47,955 nucleotides of DNA from a virus: positions 1 to 47,955 of the IMG/VR virus record IMGVR_UViG_3300043466_004014; one strand, given 5' to 3'. Made by a program: the position numbers and the translations under genes. Positions 7,306 to 16,379 of this stretch are shown here, piece by piece (within the stretch, counting starts at the first letter, position 1; each line of letters begins with the position of its first letter). The notes under the pieces were generated by a model that made no database searches, had not been told where the DNA came from, and saw only the letters and a list, made by a program, of their open reading frames with translations.

Positions 7306-10300
7306 ATGCTTGATTATCAAAATATGCTGCCTGGAAAGAGTGCTTTTAATAATGATTTAATTAATAACTCGTTAGCACAAGCCTTACCTCTAAGTCCATT
7401 CATATACAAACCGCAAAAGACAGGAATGGGTTCTACAGATATAGAGCCTATTACAATGAACGTTAATAGTAACCTATCAAACAGTTTTAATACATTTCAC
7501 ACCGCTATACTGCCCTCGCAACACACTGTTACTAGCAGTCAATTTAAATTAGATACACTAAACAACAAGTATAATTTTACAGATAAGCGCAGAGCAATAG
7601 TTACAGTACGCGGCGATTGCAAGTGCGAGGTGCGCGATAAACTTTGTAATTATTGCGATGAACTAGATGATTGTATTAAGGAGCCTATAGACGAGTTTAA
7701 TTTCTACCACGATACCAATCTTTTATTTTTAGATGTAACAGGTGAGCAAGCTTTATCTATAAATTCTCTCGAAAGTGTCGTGTGCGTGGAGCTTGAAGAT
7801 GAAATACAAGAAGGTGTCAAATTAGCGCTAGACCGTAAAATATATCCTGCGATTGGAAAAAGTAGGTTTGGTATTTTACCACCGATATATGCAACATGGT
7901 ACAATGATATATCATATGGCGATCTTAAAGTAGACGGAACGAAATTTTACGATCTTAATGAATTGGCAAGCTATTGCTTGCCTCTTAGCACTTACACAGG
8001 AGCAAAAGCTCGTAATTATGGACTATATACTCATTTTACTCCTGTTGCTGGTGATACGAACACATATCCATATAGTTTAGGATTTGATCTTTCGTCAAAA
8101 AATATAGGCGAAAATGTTGATGTAATAGTACTAGATTCAGGTGTAGAGTTAAATCACCCAGAATTTTTAAACCCTGACGGTACGAGTCGCGTTATACGAG
8201 AAGATTGGACAACATATGTTGATGATTCGAATAAAAAAATAGTAAGTACATTACCACCAAATTATTATTCCGACATAGATGGGCACGGTACGTTTTGTGC
8301 ATCAATTATTGGAGGCAATACGTGTGGATGGGCGCCGGGGTGTAGGATATATTCATTAAAAAGCATTACAACTTATACAAAAGATGGTATTACTGTAATA
8401 CAGGCACTTAAGCTTATTAAAGCTTTTATTAAGCGCAAAAAGCAGCTTGGTATAAATCGACCAACTATTATTAATAATAGTTGGGGATATATTAGGATGC
8501 CTTCTCCATGGTGGAAAAATCATACTTCAGATATTTACGGGGGTTGGTTTGAAGCAGCTTATCAATACGCTACATTGCTCGATGCAACTGTTGTTTCTGT
8601 TAATAGCTTAGTGGATGAAATTATTAGAGAGGGCGGCATAATGGTTAGAGCAGCTGGTAATTTTAATAAGTGTAATGTTTTGCCGAAAGATGAAATTAAT
8701 ATACCTACCTTGTATTTACGCACGTGGGGTGGAACTTCCGACTGGCTTAAGCCTTATTTAGAGTTTCCTGGACCTGTGTGTAATGTTAAAGCTTTAGAAA
8801 ATTTCTTTTCTACTAACCCCCCTACATCAAGCTATCAATATTTTACAGAGGAAAGTTACGCTGGCTGGTCTCCTAACACGCTCAGTGCATTTAACACGCA
8901 GCGCGAATCACCGGTTATAAATGTGGGGTGTGTGTTTCCAGAAAATAATTTTGGGTTTTATCATGAAAATAAAATTATAAATGAAAAAAGCGGATGCCTT
9001 AACCGCGGTGAGCGTGGTTCATTGTTTATTAAGTCAGAATACAGTAACTTTGGTGAAACAATTGATTTGTATGCATGTGGTTATAATGTAATTGGTGCGA
9101 CAGCTACTGGCAGTAGTATGACCTGGTATAATGCTCTTAATGATAAATATGGTGTTGCGTCTGGTACTTCTTTTGCATGTCCTCAAGTTGTTGGGTGTTT
9201 AGTACAGTACTTAAATGATAATTTAAACGCTACATATACAGATTGTAAAGATTGGCTTTATGCTAATGCTCTTTCAGGTAGAATTGCAGAATTTGATAAC
9301 ACAAAGACCGTTAGATCAACTACTGCGCTTTTTAGCGGCTCTAATACAGCTAATTTAACATCTTTCAAACTACCATTAATAAAAAATTACAATAATTACT
9401 TTGAAGAGGTATATAACGATATCGGATATAATAATGTTACTATACTCAACACAACAACAGCTGTTCAGTTACCTTGGATTTATGATTGGAAGTTAAACTC
9501 TGCCTGGCATGAATCAGATGGGTATGTTTTCTTGCCAGCTTTGCATATTTATTCGTTCAGTATGCCTGTTTTTAATAAAGAAGTAAGCGCTGTATTTCAT
9601 ATATCTTCTTTCGCAAATCCAGATACTGTGGGGTATAATTGGAATAATTATAATACACCATATTACGAACTAAGTTCATTTGTCTTTGAATATTGGTGGA
9701 AACTTTCAAACAGTGTATTGCCTCTACCTATAGTAGATTCTTATTACTTACAAAATCCAAATTACATAGGTAACGAAATACGCGTGTTTAAAAAACACAG
9801 TACAGCTCTGGTGTATTTAACCTCTATACCACATCCAGGAAATATTATTAATAGCGATGTGTTAGTACCTAAGACTTATCGTTATAGTCCAATTACAGCA
9901 CCATCAGCAAGAAAGGTAGCTATGCCGCTAGTAGGTGGCCTAGGTCAACAACGCTACACAGAAATATTAAATGAGGAAGAGACTCTTAATACACAAAATC
10001 TTGTAAACTTTTGTCATATTACGTTTAAAAACAATACTCTTGTTGTTGGTGATGCTGGTACTGATTGTTGGTATATTTATAATAAAGATCAAAACGATAA
10101 GTTTACACTTACACAGGTAATCTCATCATTAGAAATACAAGATGATATTGTAGATTATTATACAGAGAATGAACGACAGTACCCTAACATTCTAAAATAT
10201 TCAGATATATTTCGCGGATTTGGAAGAAGGAGAGCAGGTAAGATAGCACTATCGGAAAATGGCGAATATCTCGCTATACCTATGCATGGCTATACAAAAA

Positions 10301-11880
10301 GATCATATCTATCACGCAACGCTACTCTCTCGGGGTTTGCTCGTAATAGAGGCGTAACTGTGCCTTTATCTGCTTTATTGGATGTCAATAATTATGACGG
10401 TTATTCGTTTATATTTGATGTGCATTATGGAACCGGTAGCGTTACCGCGCTTTATAGACGTGATAATACTACGTATAAATTATTATCTACTCTACAAACC
10501 AGTTATGCTTTAAGCGCAGCAGACACGATAGGAAACGCGAAAAACTCCCTCTCGTCATTTATCGGCTACAATAATAATTCGAGAAATACACATTGTATTT
10601 TTAGTGGTAATAGTGCATTATACCTCAGTTATTATGCAATGGGTGTTATAGAAACTCAAACAATTTCAGGAAGTAGAGGCAATGTAGAGCAGGTTTGGCC
10701 ATTTTGGGGTAATAGTGGCGGTCATTTTGAAATTTACGAGTTAGATAATAATATAGTTTCTGGTCCTACCTCTTACAAAGCTGATACCTCATTTGTAATT
10801 GGTACTAGCGCTATAACAAATACATCCTATTTTTGCGGTTCAGGATTTTCACAGTACTGGGCTGACTGGGGAGGGCTACCTGGATATGAATTATATGCAT
10901 CAAATTTTAAGCAACAGAGAAGATTTACAAATCATTTTTTTAATTATTACGAAAATAATAACAATATCTTTTCTTTAGATAATGGAACTATGCGTAATTA
11001 TAATTACACATTTGCTGGGGGCGGTCAAACAGATCACGTAGTAGCATCTACAGAGTACTACTCTTTAAGCCCGGTCGGTGTGTGGTGGGTAGCTCCAACA
11101 TATAAAGATCTTAATGGATATGGCTATACGATCAACCTACACGCTAGCGGAGGTATCGGCACAACGACAATAAAAACTCCTCGTACTCATACAATACCGG
11201 TGGTAAATTTATATACAGGTATGATTAATCATGAAAATTGGAATATCAGGATTGCATATAACGATAAACAATGGTTTGATCGTAGATCAATAACGTATAT
11301 TGCTAAACATAATGAGTCGGGGAATATACTGGAGGTAGAAGAAAGCACCGGGCTGGTATATTTTTCTGTACCTGATAACACGAGCGAGACAGGTTATAAG
11401 ACATTTACAATTTTACATGGATTTACTAATCAATATCCGTTCATGTGCTCAAGATGGCCGGTTATAACTGCGTCGTATTTAAATGGCGTGGGTGATGGTA
11501 ACTTTAATAATTTCTACGGCTCGTCCCCTGTGAGATGTTGTTTTCATGATAGCACAACATTCTCTATTTTATATGCTAATGAGAGCTTACCAACTGATTA
11601 TCAAAGTATATATACATCGCCAAAAACAGCAAGATTTGTAACTTTTAGAATTAACTCTACAGACTTTGAAGATGGTGATTCTAATATAACTGCAGAGCAT
11701 GTAAAGTATAATAAAAATATATTTATTAATGGCCATAATATCTATAACTCACCTAACTTACTTTTGCAGCCCTACCCTAAAAAATATATTATTGCAGATG
11801 ATGATTCTGAAACTATCAATTTTGAGGGTCGGGTGTATAAGAGAACGAGCTATACTAAATACCCAGTAACTAATACTTAA
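7306..11880 (+). CDS. Giant subtilisin-like (S8) serine protease virion protein
   Basis: A 1524-residue protein. The subtilase triad is complete. Asp277 lies in VIVLDSGVELNHPEF, His327 in DIDGHGTFCASI, and Ser622 in VASGTSFACPQVVG; the oxyanion Asn452 is in RAAGN. A stretch at about residues 95-170, with a Cys cluster (CKCEVRDKLCNYCDELDDC) then LLFLDVTGEQALSINSLESV, could be an inhibitory propeptide of I9 type; this is weaker. About 830 residues after the catalytic domain are Asn/Tyr/Ser-rich, beta-like and unrecognised. No signal peptide or sorting motif is seen. The size and setting suggest a tail fibre or spike that carries a protease. Its stop overlaps the convergent neck gene by 4 nt (TTAA). 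Confidence 0.8.
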   Translation: MLDYQNMLPGKSAFNNDLINNSLAQALPLSPFIYKPQKTGMGSTDIEPITMNVNSNLSNSFNTFHTAILPSQHTVTSSQFKLDTLNNKYNFTDKRRAIVTVRGDCKCEVRDKLCNYCDELDDCIKEPIDEFNFYHDTNLLFLDVTGEQALSINSLESVVCVELEDEIQEGVKLALDRKIYPAIGKSRFGILPPIYATWYNDISYGDLKVDGTKFYDLNELASYCLPLSTYTGAKARNYGLYTHFTPVAGDTNTYPYSLGFDLSSKNIGENVDVIVLDSGVELNHPEFLNPDGTSRVIREDWTTYVDDSNKKIVSTLPPNYYSDIDGHGTFCASIIGGNTCGWAPGCRIYSLKSITTYTKDGITVIQALKLIKAFIKRKKQLGINRPTIINNSWGYIRMPSPWWKNHTSDIYGGWFEAAYQYATLLDATVVSVNSLVDEIIREGGIMVRAAGNFNKCNVLPKDEINIPTLYLRTWGGTSDWLKPYLEFPGPVCNVKALENFFSTNPPTSSYQYFTEESYAGWSPNTLSAFNTQRESPVINVGCVFPENNFGFYHENKIINEKSGCLNRGERGSLFIKSEYSNFGETIDLYACGYNVIGATATGSSMTWYNALNDKYGVASGTSFACPQVVGCLVQYLNDNLNATYTDCKDWLYANALSGRIAEFDNTKTVRSTTALFSGSNTANLTSFKLPLIKNYNNYFEEVYNDIGYNNVTILNTTTAVQLPWIYDWKLNSAWHESDGYVFLPALHIYSFSMPVFNKEVSAVFHISSFANPDTVGYNWNNYNTPYYELSSFVFEYWWKLSNSVLPLPIVDSYYLQNPNYIGNEIRVFKKHSTALVYLTSIPHPGNIINSDVLVPKTYRYSPITAPSARKVAMPLVGGLGQQRYTEILNEEETLNTQNLVNFCHITFKNNTLVVGDAGTDCWYIYNKDQNDKFTLTQVISSLEIQDDIVDYYTENERQYPNILKYSDIFRGFGRRRAGKIALSENGEYLAIPMHGYTKRSYLSRNATLSGFARNRGVTVPLSALLDVNNYDGYSFIFDVHYGTGSVTALYRRDNTTYKLLSTLQTSYALSAADTIGNAKNSLSSFIGYNNNSRNTHCIFSGNSALYLSYYAMGVIETQTISGSRGNVEQVWPFWGNSGGHFEIYELDNNIVSGPTSYKADTSFVIGTSAITNTSYFCGSGFSQYWADWGGLPGYELYASNFKQQRRFTNHFFNYYENNNNIFSLDNGTMRNYNYTFAGGGQTDHVVASTEYYSLSPVGVWWVAPTYKDLNGYGYTINLHASGGIGTTTIKTPRTHTIPVVNLYTGMINHENWNIRIAYNDKQWFDRRSITYIAKHNESGNILEVEESTGLVYFSVPDNTSETGYKTFTILHGFTNQYPFMCSRWPVITASYLNGVGDGNFNNFYGSSPVRCCFHDSTTFSILYANESLPTDYQSIYTSPKTARFVTFRINSTDFEDGDSNITAEHVKYNKNIFINGHNIYNSPNLLLQPYPKKYIIADDDSETINFEGRVYKRTSYTKYPVTNT

Positions 11881-12650
11881 TAATAACTGCCGTATATATC
11901 GGTATTATTTACAGACATATCCAATACCTTATTCTTTGACTCGTTATCGATATCAAAATTATACGATTTAGCTTCTGACGCGCTAACTCCGGGTATATTT
12001 GACGAAATAACACCAGAGAATGAATTCTCGTATACTTGTTGATTTTGTTTTTCGCCTGATAATCCAGGTTCGAACGAATGCTCGTATCTCTTAGCCTTTA
12101 CACGGTAAACATAGTGACCGAGAAGCGGATTTAATTGTGCTACATCTTGCTCAACGCGCTCTGTGATTTCAAACCACTTTGGACCGCGGCCATTTGGTCT
12201 ATCACATCCCAAAATGGAGAGCTCTATAATATCACCTGATTTTGGCTCTATAACTTGATTAAAAGCAGCGTAATTAACCAAGCTGCTCATTGTTGTTGTA
12301 AATGTATGAATATGTAGATAACCAGTCAGTTCATCATCTGACGCAAAACCGAATTTTGATAAATTAATTGCATTTTCTGTAAGTTCGATATACATTTGCA
12401 ATTCATATGGACCCTTGAATGTTTTTGTTGGTTCTTCTCCATAGAACAGATCAGCTGAGAGTAAATTAAAGGTATTGACGTAATAGTTAATAGGTATACC
12501 ATAACTATTAATTAAATCACTATAAGCAGAATCGTATATTAATTGTTCAGCTTGGAAGTTACCGGGGTTAAAAAATTGTGCACATTCTGGTTTAGATACA
12601 CCCGCGAAAACGTTTTCTGGAGAACAGTTCCTATAAGTATTACAAGCCAT
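11877..12650 (-). CDS. Neck protein, T4 gp14-like
   Basis: A 257-residue protein, close to the 256 of T4 gp14. It has the features I associate with gp14-like neck proteins of T4-type phages: INYYVNTFN...LYGEEPTKTFKGPYELQMYIE, then LSKFGFASDDELTGYLHI, IEPKSGDIIELSI, and a C-terminal FEITERVEQ...LLGHYVYRVKAKRYEHS. Such proteins close the head portal and receive the tail. It overlaps the upstream minus gene by 11 nt, so it is probably co-transcribed from the promoter at 13017-13024 and translationally coupled. Assignment is from remembered pattern, not alignment. Confidence 0.65.
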   Translation of the reverse strand: MACNTYRNCSPENVFAGVSKPECAQFFNPGNFQAEQLIYDSAYSDLINSYGIPINYYVNTFNLLSADLFYGEEPTKTFKGPYELQMYIELTENAINLSKFGFASDDELTGYLHIHTFTTTMSSLVNYAAFNQVIEPKSGDIIELSILGCDRPNGRGPKWFEITERVEQDVAQLNPLLGHYVYRVKAKRYEHSFEPGLSGEKQNQQVYENSFSGVISSNIPGVSASEAKSYNFDIDNESKNKVLDMSVNNTDIYGSYY

Positions 12651-13011
12651 TTTTATTCTTTCTATTCCTTAGAATTCCTCTTTGCTGACCTTCCTCATCT
12701 TCATACATTTCTATTTCAACATCTGAGTTTCCTAACGTTTTGACACCTGGTTTAAACTGTGTGTTATATAGATTTAAGATAGATAGTAAAGGCGCACCTG
12801 ACATTTGTACATTATTTGCTTTACCTTGGCATATATTATTAATTATAGGGTGCTTGTGGTTGTAAACTTGAGGGAAAGAAGTTTTTATTTTCCTATCATG
12901 AGGATCATCTAACAATTTACCATTGTTACCTGCTCTAAGTTTAGATATACCAAAAAACCGGCTATTCTGCTTTGTCGCGTATTCTAATAGATACTCTTTA
13001 AAGCTAATCAT
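12640..13011 (-). CDS. Small protein of unknown function (FKEYLLE N-terminus)
   Basis: A 123-residue, basic and hydrophilic protein that I do not recognise. It starts MISFKEYLLEYA, an N-terminal helix motif shared by many structural and head proteins of marine T4-like phages. Its tail is charged (EMYEDEEGQQRG then RNRKNKNG). The start is fixed by a TATAAATA element 5 nt upstream. It overlaps the neck gene by 11 nt, so a role in head or neck assembly is plausible but unproven. Confidence 0.6.
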   Translation of the reverse strand: MISFKEYLLEYATKQNSRFFGISKLRAGNNGKLLDDPHDRKIKTSFPQVYNHKHPIINNICQGKANNVQMSGAPLLSILNLYNTQFKPGVKTLGNSDVEIEMYEDEEGQQRGILRNRKNKNGL

Positions 13012-13016
13012 ATTAT

Positions 13017-13024
13017 TATTTATA
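13017..13024 (-). promoter_or_regulatory. Late promoter TATAAATA (minus strand)
   Basis: Exact consensus on the minus strand ending 5 nt before the start codon at 13011, and 1 nt after the T run of the hairpin at 13026-13060. Confidence 0.75.
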
Positions 13025-13025
13025 C

Positions 13026-13060
13026 AAAAAAGCCCAGTAGCTAGCTACTGGGCTTTTTTT
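13026..13060 (-). terminator. Bidirectional intrinsic terminator
   Basis: Palindrome AGCCCAGTAG-CTAG-CTACTGGGCT with an A run on one side and a T run on the other. In context it ends transcription of the minus gene 13079-14038; no plus transcript is expected to arrive here, although the structure would work both ways. Confidence 0.9.
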
Positions 13061-13078
13061 ACTTTTATTTAAGTTGTA

Positions 13079-14038
13079 TTAGCGTTGAAAAGCTACTTGA
13101 CCTGTTTTGAGGTTTCCGACTTTGTTAGCTTTACCCATGTCAGGCTTTTTGCCATTAACGAGAGCATGGCCGTGTTCGCCGTCGTTGCCTACTTTATCAG
13201 TTACAGCTGATGATGCAGTGCCGCCTGATGGTCTTAGGTTACCTACTTTGTTGCTCTTACCATAATCAATAGTTTTTGAGAAGGTAGAAGCATTGCCGAG
13301 GTTTTCTTCGTCTTCTTCGTTATCACCATAACCACCGAATTCGCTTTCACCTTCACCGCCCATTTCGTCTTCACCACCCATTTCGTCTTCACCTTCGCTG
13401 GTCTCACCGCAGCATGCTCCGAGAACTTCATAAAGTTTCATTGCTGTGTCGCGATCAAGTGTGATCGTTACTTCGTCTTCACCTTCGCTGCCTAGCTCAT
13501 CGTCAGGAGTAGCATCATCAATGCCAAGTGCATTAAGATCATCTTCACCGCTAGTTTGCTGCGGACCGTCAAACATTACATTTTCATAAAGTTTGTCAAA
13601 AATAGATTTTTTTCTCATAAAATTATTTAGGCTTCTCCGTGCAATTTTTCTACTTTCTTTATTACTTTCTTTTTGTAAAGTTGTTTTTATAGCTTTATCT
13701 TTTGAGCCTTTATATTCTTCTTCAGGGGTTTCTACAACACCATCTTTATCGTAATCTTTTTTAGATTTTTTAGCTTTCTTCGCTGTTTCTTCATCTTCTT
13801 CAGAGAGATCTTTAATATTATAGAGATTATCTTCGAGCTCCTTTTTAGACATTTTACGTCTGTCTACTTTAGTAGGCTTATAACCTGCTGTTTCTTGCGG
13901 ACCTCCTTTTTGTAGAGGAGCTTCACCTATCTCTTCTTTTACTTTAGATTCTTTTACTAGGTTCTTTTTAATGTTATTGAGGATATCGCCATAAATAGCA
14001 CCTAGACTATTTATGTCTTTCTTTTTCATACTTGACAT
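13079..14038 (-). CDS. Highly charged core/scaffold-like protein (function uncertain)
   Basis: A 319-residue protein, extremely hydrophilic. Residues 1-150 are Lys/Glu-rich with long predicted helices (KKAKKSKKDYDKDGVVETPEEEY). The middle is strongly acidic with a tandem GEDEMGGEDEMGGEGE. The C-terminus carries two copies of GKxNKVGNL (YGKSNKVGNLRP and MGKANKVGNLKT). Cys occurs only in ACCGE. Composition and setting between neck and terminase genes fit a prohead core or internal head protein, but no family is recognised. A TATAAATA element ends 5 nt before the ATG, and a hairpin terminator follows the stop. Confidence 0.5.
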   Translation of the reverse strand: MSSMKKKDINSLGAIYGDILNNIKKNLVKESKVKEEIGEAPLQKGGPQETAGYKPTKVDRRKMSKKELEDNLYNIKDLSEEDEETAKKAKKSKKDYDKDGVVETPEEEYKGSKDKAIKTTLQKESNKESRKIARRSLNNFMRKKSIFDKLYENVMFDGPQQTSGEDDLNALGIDDATPDDELGSEGEDEVTITLDRDTAMKLYEVLGACCGETSEGEDEMGGEDEMGGEGESEFGGYGDNEEDEENLGNASTFSKTIDYGKSNKVGNLRPSGGTASSAVTDKVGNDGEHGHALVNGKKPDMGKANKVGNLKTGQVAFQR

Positions 14039-14043
14039 ATAAT

Positions 14044-14051
14044 TATTTATA
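14044..14051 (-). promoter_or_regulatory. Late promoter TATAAATA (minus strand)
   Basis: Ends 5 nt before the minus start at 14038. It lies in the 16-nt gap between divergent genes; the plus strand here reads TATTTATATAAATG, with the terminase ATG overlapping an imperfect reverse copy. Confidence 0.7.
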
Positions 14052-14054
14052 TAA

Positions 14055-15761
14055 ATGCCTGCTAAATCTACAAAAAACGAATTTTATTTAGGTAATCCTA
14101 ATCTTCCAAATAAGCACTGGAAGGATGAGTATACGAAAGAGATGATTAATCATCTTAAAAAGAGTAAACAAAACCTTTTACATTTTGCTGAGAATTTTTT
14201 CTATATTATTGATCCAGATGCTGGTAAAGTATGTATTGAGTTGTTCCCTTATCAAAAAAGATGCTTAAGAACTATAAGAGATAACAGAAAAGCTATATTA
14301 CTTGCAAGTAGACAGGTAGGTAAGACTACTGTACTTACTATATACGCGCTTTGGATTGCATGCTTTAATGATTATCAAAATATAGTTATTGTAGCTAATA
14401 AAGAAGCAACAGCTATAGAAATTTTTAGGAGAATAAGACTAGCATATGAAGAATTACCTAACTGGCTGAAACCAGGCGTTAAAGAGTATGGCAAGACTTC
14501 ATGCGAATTTGAAAATGGATCACGTATAAGCATCAGCACCACTACCGGATCTGCAGCTCGTGGTGCCTCTATCAATTGTATTATTATTGATGAGATGGCT
14601 TTCATCGAACCAGAATCCATACTCGAGGATTTCTGGAGATCGGTATTCCCTACTATCTCACGATCTAAAAAATCAAAAGTATTAATAGCATCTACACCGA
14701 ACGGTACGGGTAATCTCTTTTACAAGTTGGTAGATGGTGCTGATAGGAATGAGAATGGATTTGTTTGTGAAAAGGTCATCTGGTCAGAGGTGCCAGGTAG
14801 AGATGAGCGATGGAAGCAAGAACAGCTTAAAGCTTTAGGCAGTATGGAGTCTTTCTTGCAAGAGTATGAATGTCAATTTCTCTCGCTTGGAGATTCATCT
14901 ATCGATGAAGAGTTATTTTATAATTTATCGCAGCAGTGTACTCCAGCGAAAATTATTTTAGATGACGGGCATTATAAAATATGGGAAGAGCCAGATCCGT
15001 CTAGAATTTATGTAGCCGGGGTGGATATATCTGAAGGAGTAGGGATTGATGCTTCTGTTATACAGATTCTAGATATAACTGATATTAGAGCTATTAAACA
15101 GGTAGCTGTTTACCACACTAGAGTAATGCCACCGCTAGAGTTTGCAAATAAGGTATACAGTGTTTTAAGAAATTGGGGATCTCCCCTTGCTCTTATCGAA
15201 CGTAATAATTGCGGCGCTCAGGTAGTAGATAGACTAGCTTTTGATATGGGGTATGAGAAGGTAGTATCGTACGGTGCTAAAGTCGCTAATAGGCAGAGGC
15301 CTCAGATGGGCATGATCGCACATACAAACACTAAGTATAAGGGCGTATTAAATATGCGTTATTTTGTAAATGAGGTTAAGGCGGTACAATTTCGAGATAT
15401 AGAAACATTAAAAGAGCTTAAAGATTTTGTACGGTATCCAAACGGAGTGTGGAGAGCTAAGGGTACCACGCATGATGATAGAGTTATGTCTTTAATATAT
15501 GCTCTCTATATTCTTGAAAAAGAATTGACAGAGCGGTATTTTGATGTTGTAGAATTAGATGAGCAGGGCAAGCCGATATTAATCGAGCCGATGGATTTCG
15601 GAGTCGCAATGTTCGAGCAGTCAACGTCTATATATCTTGATAATGAAATTATGGGGATAGGTTCAAACTACGTACCAGCTATTGTTTTTGGTATGGGTGA
15701 GGAAAGCGCGATAGACGATATAGCCGATCTACAGGCTGAAGGTTGGATGCGACTACAATAA
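14055..15761 (+). CDS. terL: Large terminase subunit (T4 gp17-like)
   Basis: A 568-residue, full-length packaging motor. The N-terminal ATPase has Walker A SRQVGKTT (84-92) and Walker B CIIIDE with D179 and catalytic E180; IASTPNGTGNLFY is the coupling motif. The C-terminal RNase H-like nuclease begins at VAGVDISEGVG with acidic D324 and continues to the conserved THDDRVMSLIYAL (D474, D475). It cuts concatemeric DNA and pumps it through the portal. The predicted small subunit is 16 kb away on the other strand. It diverges from the minus gene at 14038 across a 16-nt gap. No element in the 5-nt register precedes the ATG, so its own promoter is unclear. Confidence 0.95.
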   Translation: MPAKSTKNEFYLGNPNLPNKHWKDEYTKEMINHLKKSKQNLLHFAENFFYIIDPDAGKVCIELFPYQKRCLRTIRDNRKAILLASRQVGKTTVLTIYALWIACFNDYQNIVIVANKEATAIEIFRRIRLAYEELPNWLKPGVKEYGKTSCEFENGSRISISTTTGSAARGASINCIIIDEMAFIEPESILEDFWRSVFPTISRSKKSKVLIASTPNGTGNLFYKLVDGADRNENGFVCEKVIWSEVPGRDERWKQEQLKALGSMESFLQEYECQFLSLGDSSIDEELFYNLSQQCTPAKIILDDGHYKIWEEPDPSRIYVAGVDISEGVGIDASVIQILDITDIRAIKQVAVYHTRVMPPLEFANKVYSVLRNWGSPLALIERNNCGAQVVDRLAFDMGYEKVVSYGAKVANRQRPQMGMIAHTNTKYKGVLNMRYFVNEVKAVQFRDIETLKELKDFVRYPNGVWRAKGTTHDDRVMSLIYALYILEKELTERYFDVVELDEQGKPILIEPMDFGVAMFEQSTSIYLDNEIMGIGSNYVPAIVFGMGEESAIDDIADLQAEGWMRLQ

Positions 15762-15764
15762 ATA
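15757..15764 (+). promoter_or_regulatory. Late promoter-like element AATAAATA
   Basis: Overlaps the terminase stop and ends 5 nt before ATG 15770. This selects the 15770 start over an in-frame ATG at 15743. Confidence 0.65.
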
Positions 15765-15769
15765 TACTT

Positions 15770-16348
15770 ATGGCTACTAATGCGTTACAACAATCTACAC
15801 TTAATAAATCACGTGTAGATAAGTTTAAGATGGTTTTTACTCTACCACCTGCTTTACAAAAAATTAATACACATACAGATAGGAAAAGTAGCACAGTAAT
15901 ACAAGATGCTATTCAATTTTCTATTTACGGTACCGTGGTTCCAGAGCTAACAGTGCCAGCTCTTGAGATACGCTACGGTGGTAGTACTTTATATAATTCT
16001 ACTCATTCGAGAAGCCCCTTCCCACCTGTAACTGTAAATTTTACTGTAGATAACTCTTATAATAATTACTGGGTAATATACAGCTGGTTAAATTTACTTC
16101 ACGATGAAAAAACAGGTACTTTTGATAAGCGCAATTTAATAACAGATGATAGATTTAAAGATTATCAAGCTGATCTAACAGTCTTTGGTCTCGATGAATA
16201 TGATAACAAGCGTGTGCAATTTACATATAAGCGTGCTTTTCCCACTATCTTAGGCGGTATAAATTATAATTACAGAGAAGCAGAAGAGATACAATCATCG
16301 TTTACGTTTGTTTATTCGCAGCTTCACACTAAACTTATAAATTACTAA
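15770..16348 (+). CDS. Tail tube-like protein (gp19 fold, first of three)
   Basis: A 192-residue protein from ATG 15770; an ATG 27 nt upstream lies inside the terminase gene and lacks the promoter register. DKFKMVFTLPP near the start, FSIYGTVVPELTVPALEIRYGG, and PPVTVNFTVDNSYNNYWVIYSWLN are the pattern of T4 gp19-type tube proteins (the 'P-x-x-x-V-P' loop and the beta strands round a helix). It sits between terminase and sheath, where T4 has no such gene. It could be a tube variant, a tail terminator or a tube-end protein. The fold call is moderately sure; the role is not. Confidence 0.6.
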   Translation: MATNALQQSTLNKSRVDKFKMVFTLPPALQKINTHTDRKSSTVIQDAIQFSIYGTVVPELTVPALEIRYGGSTLYNSTHSRSPFPPVTVNFTVDNSYNNYWVIYSWLNLLHDEKTGTFDKRNLITDDRFKDYQADLTVFGLDEYDNKRVQFTYKRAFPTILGGINYNYREAEEIQSSFTFVYSQLHTKLINY

Positions 16349-16366
16349 AAAAATAATTAAGCTAGC

Positions 16367-16374
16367 TATAAATA
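16367..16374 (+). promoter_or_regulatory. Late promoter TATAAATA
   Basis: Exact consensus ending 5 nt before the sheath ATG at 16380. Confidence 0.75.
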
Positions 16375-16379
16375 ATTTT

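Noticed and set aside
15743-15769. Upstream ATG for the first tube-like gene
   Set aside because: It lies inside terL, and the late element sits between it and ATG 15770 at exactly the common 5-nt register.
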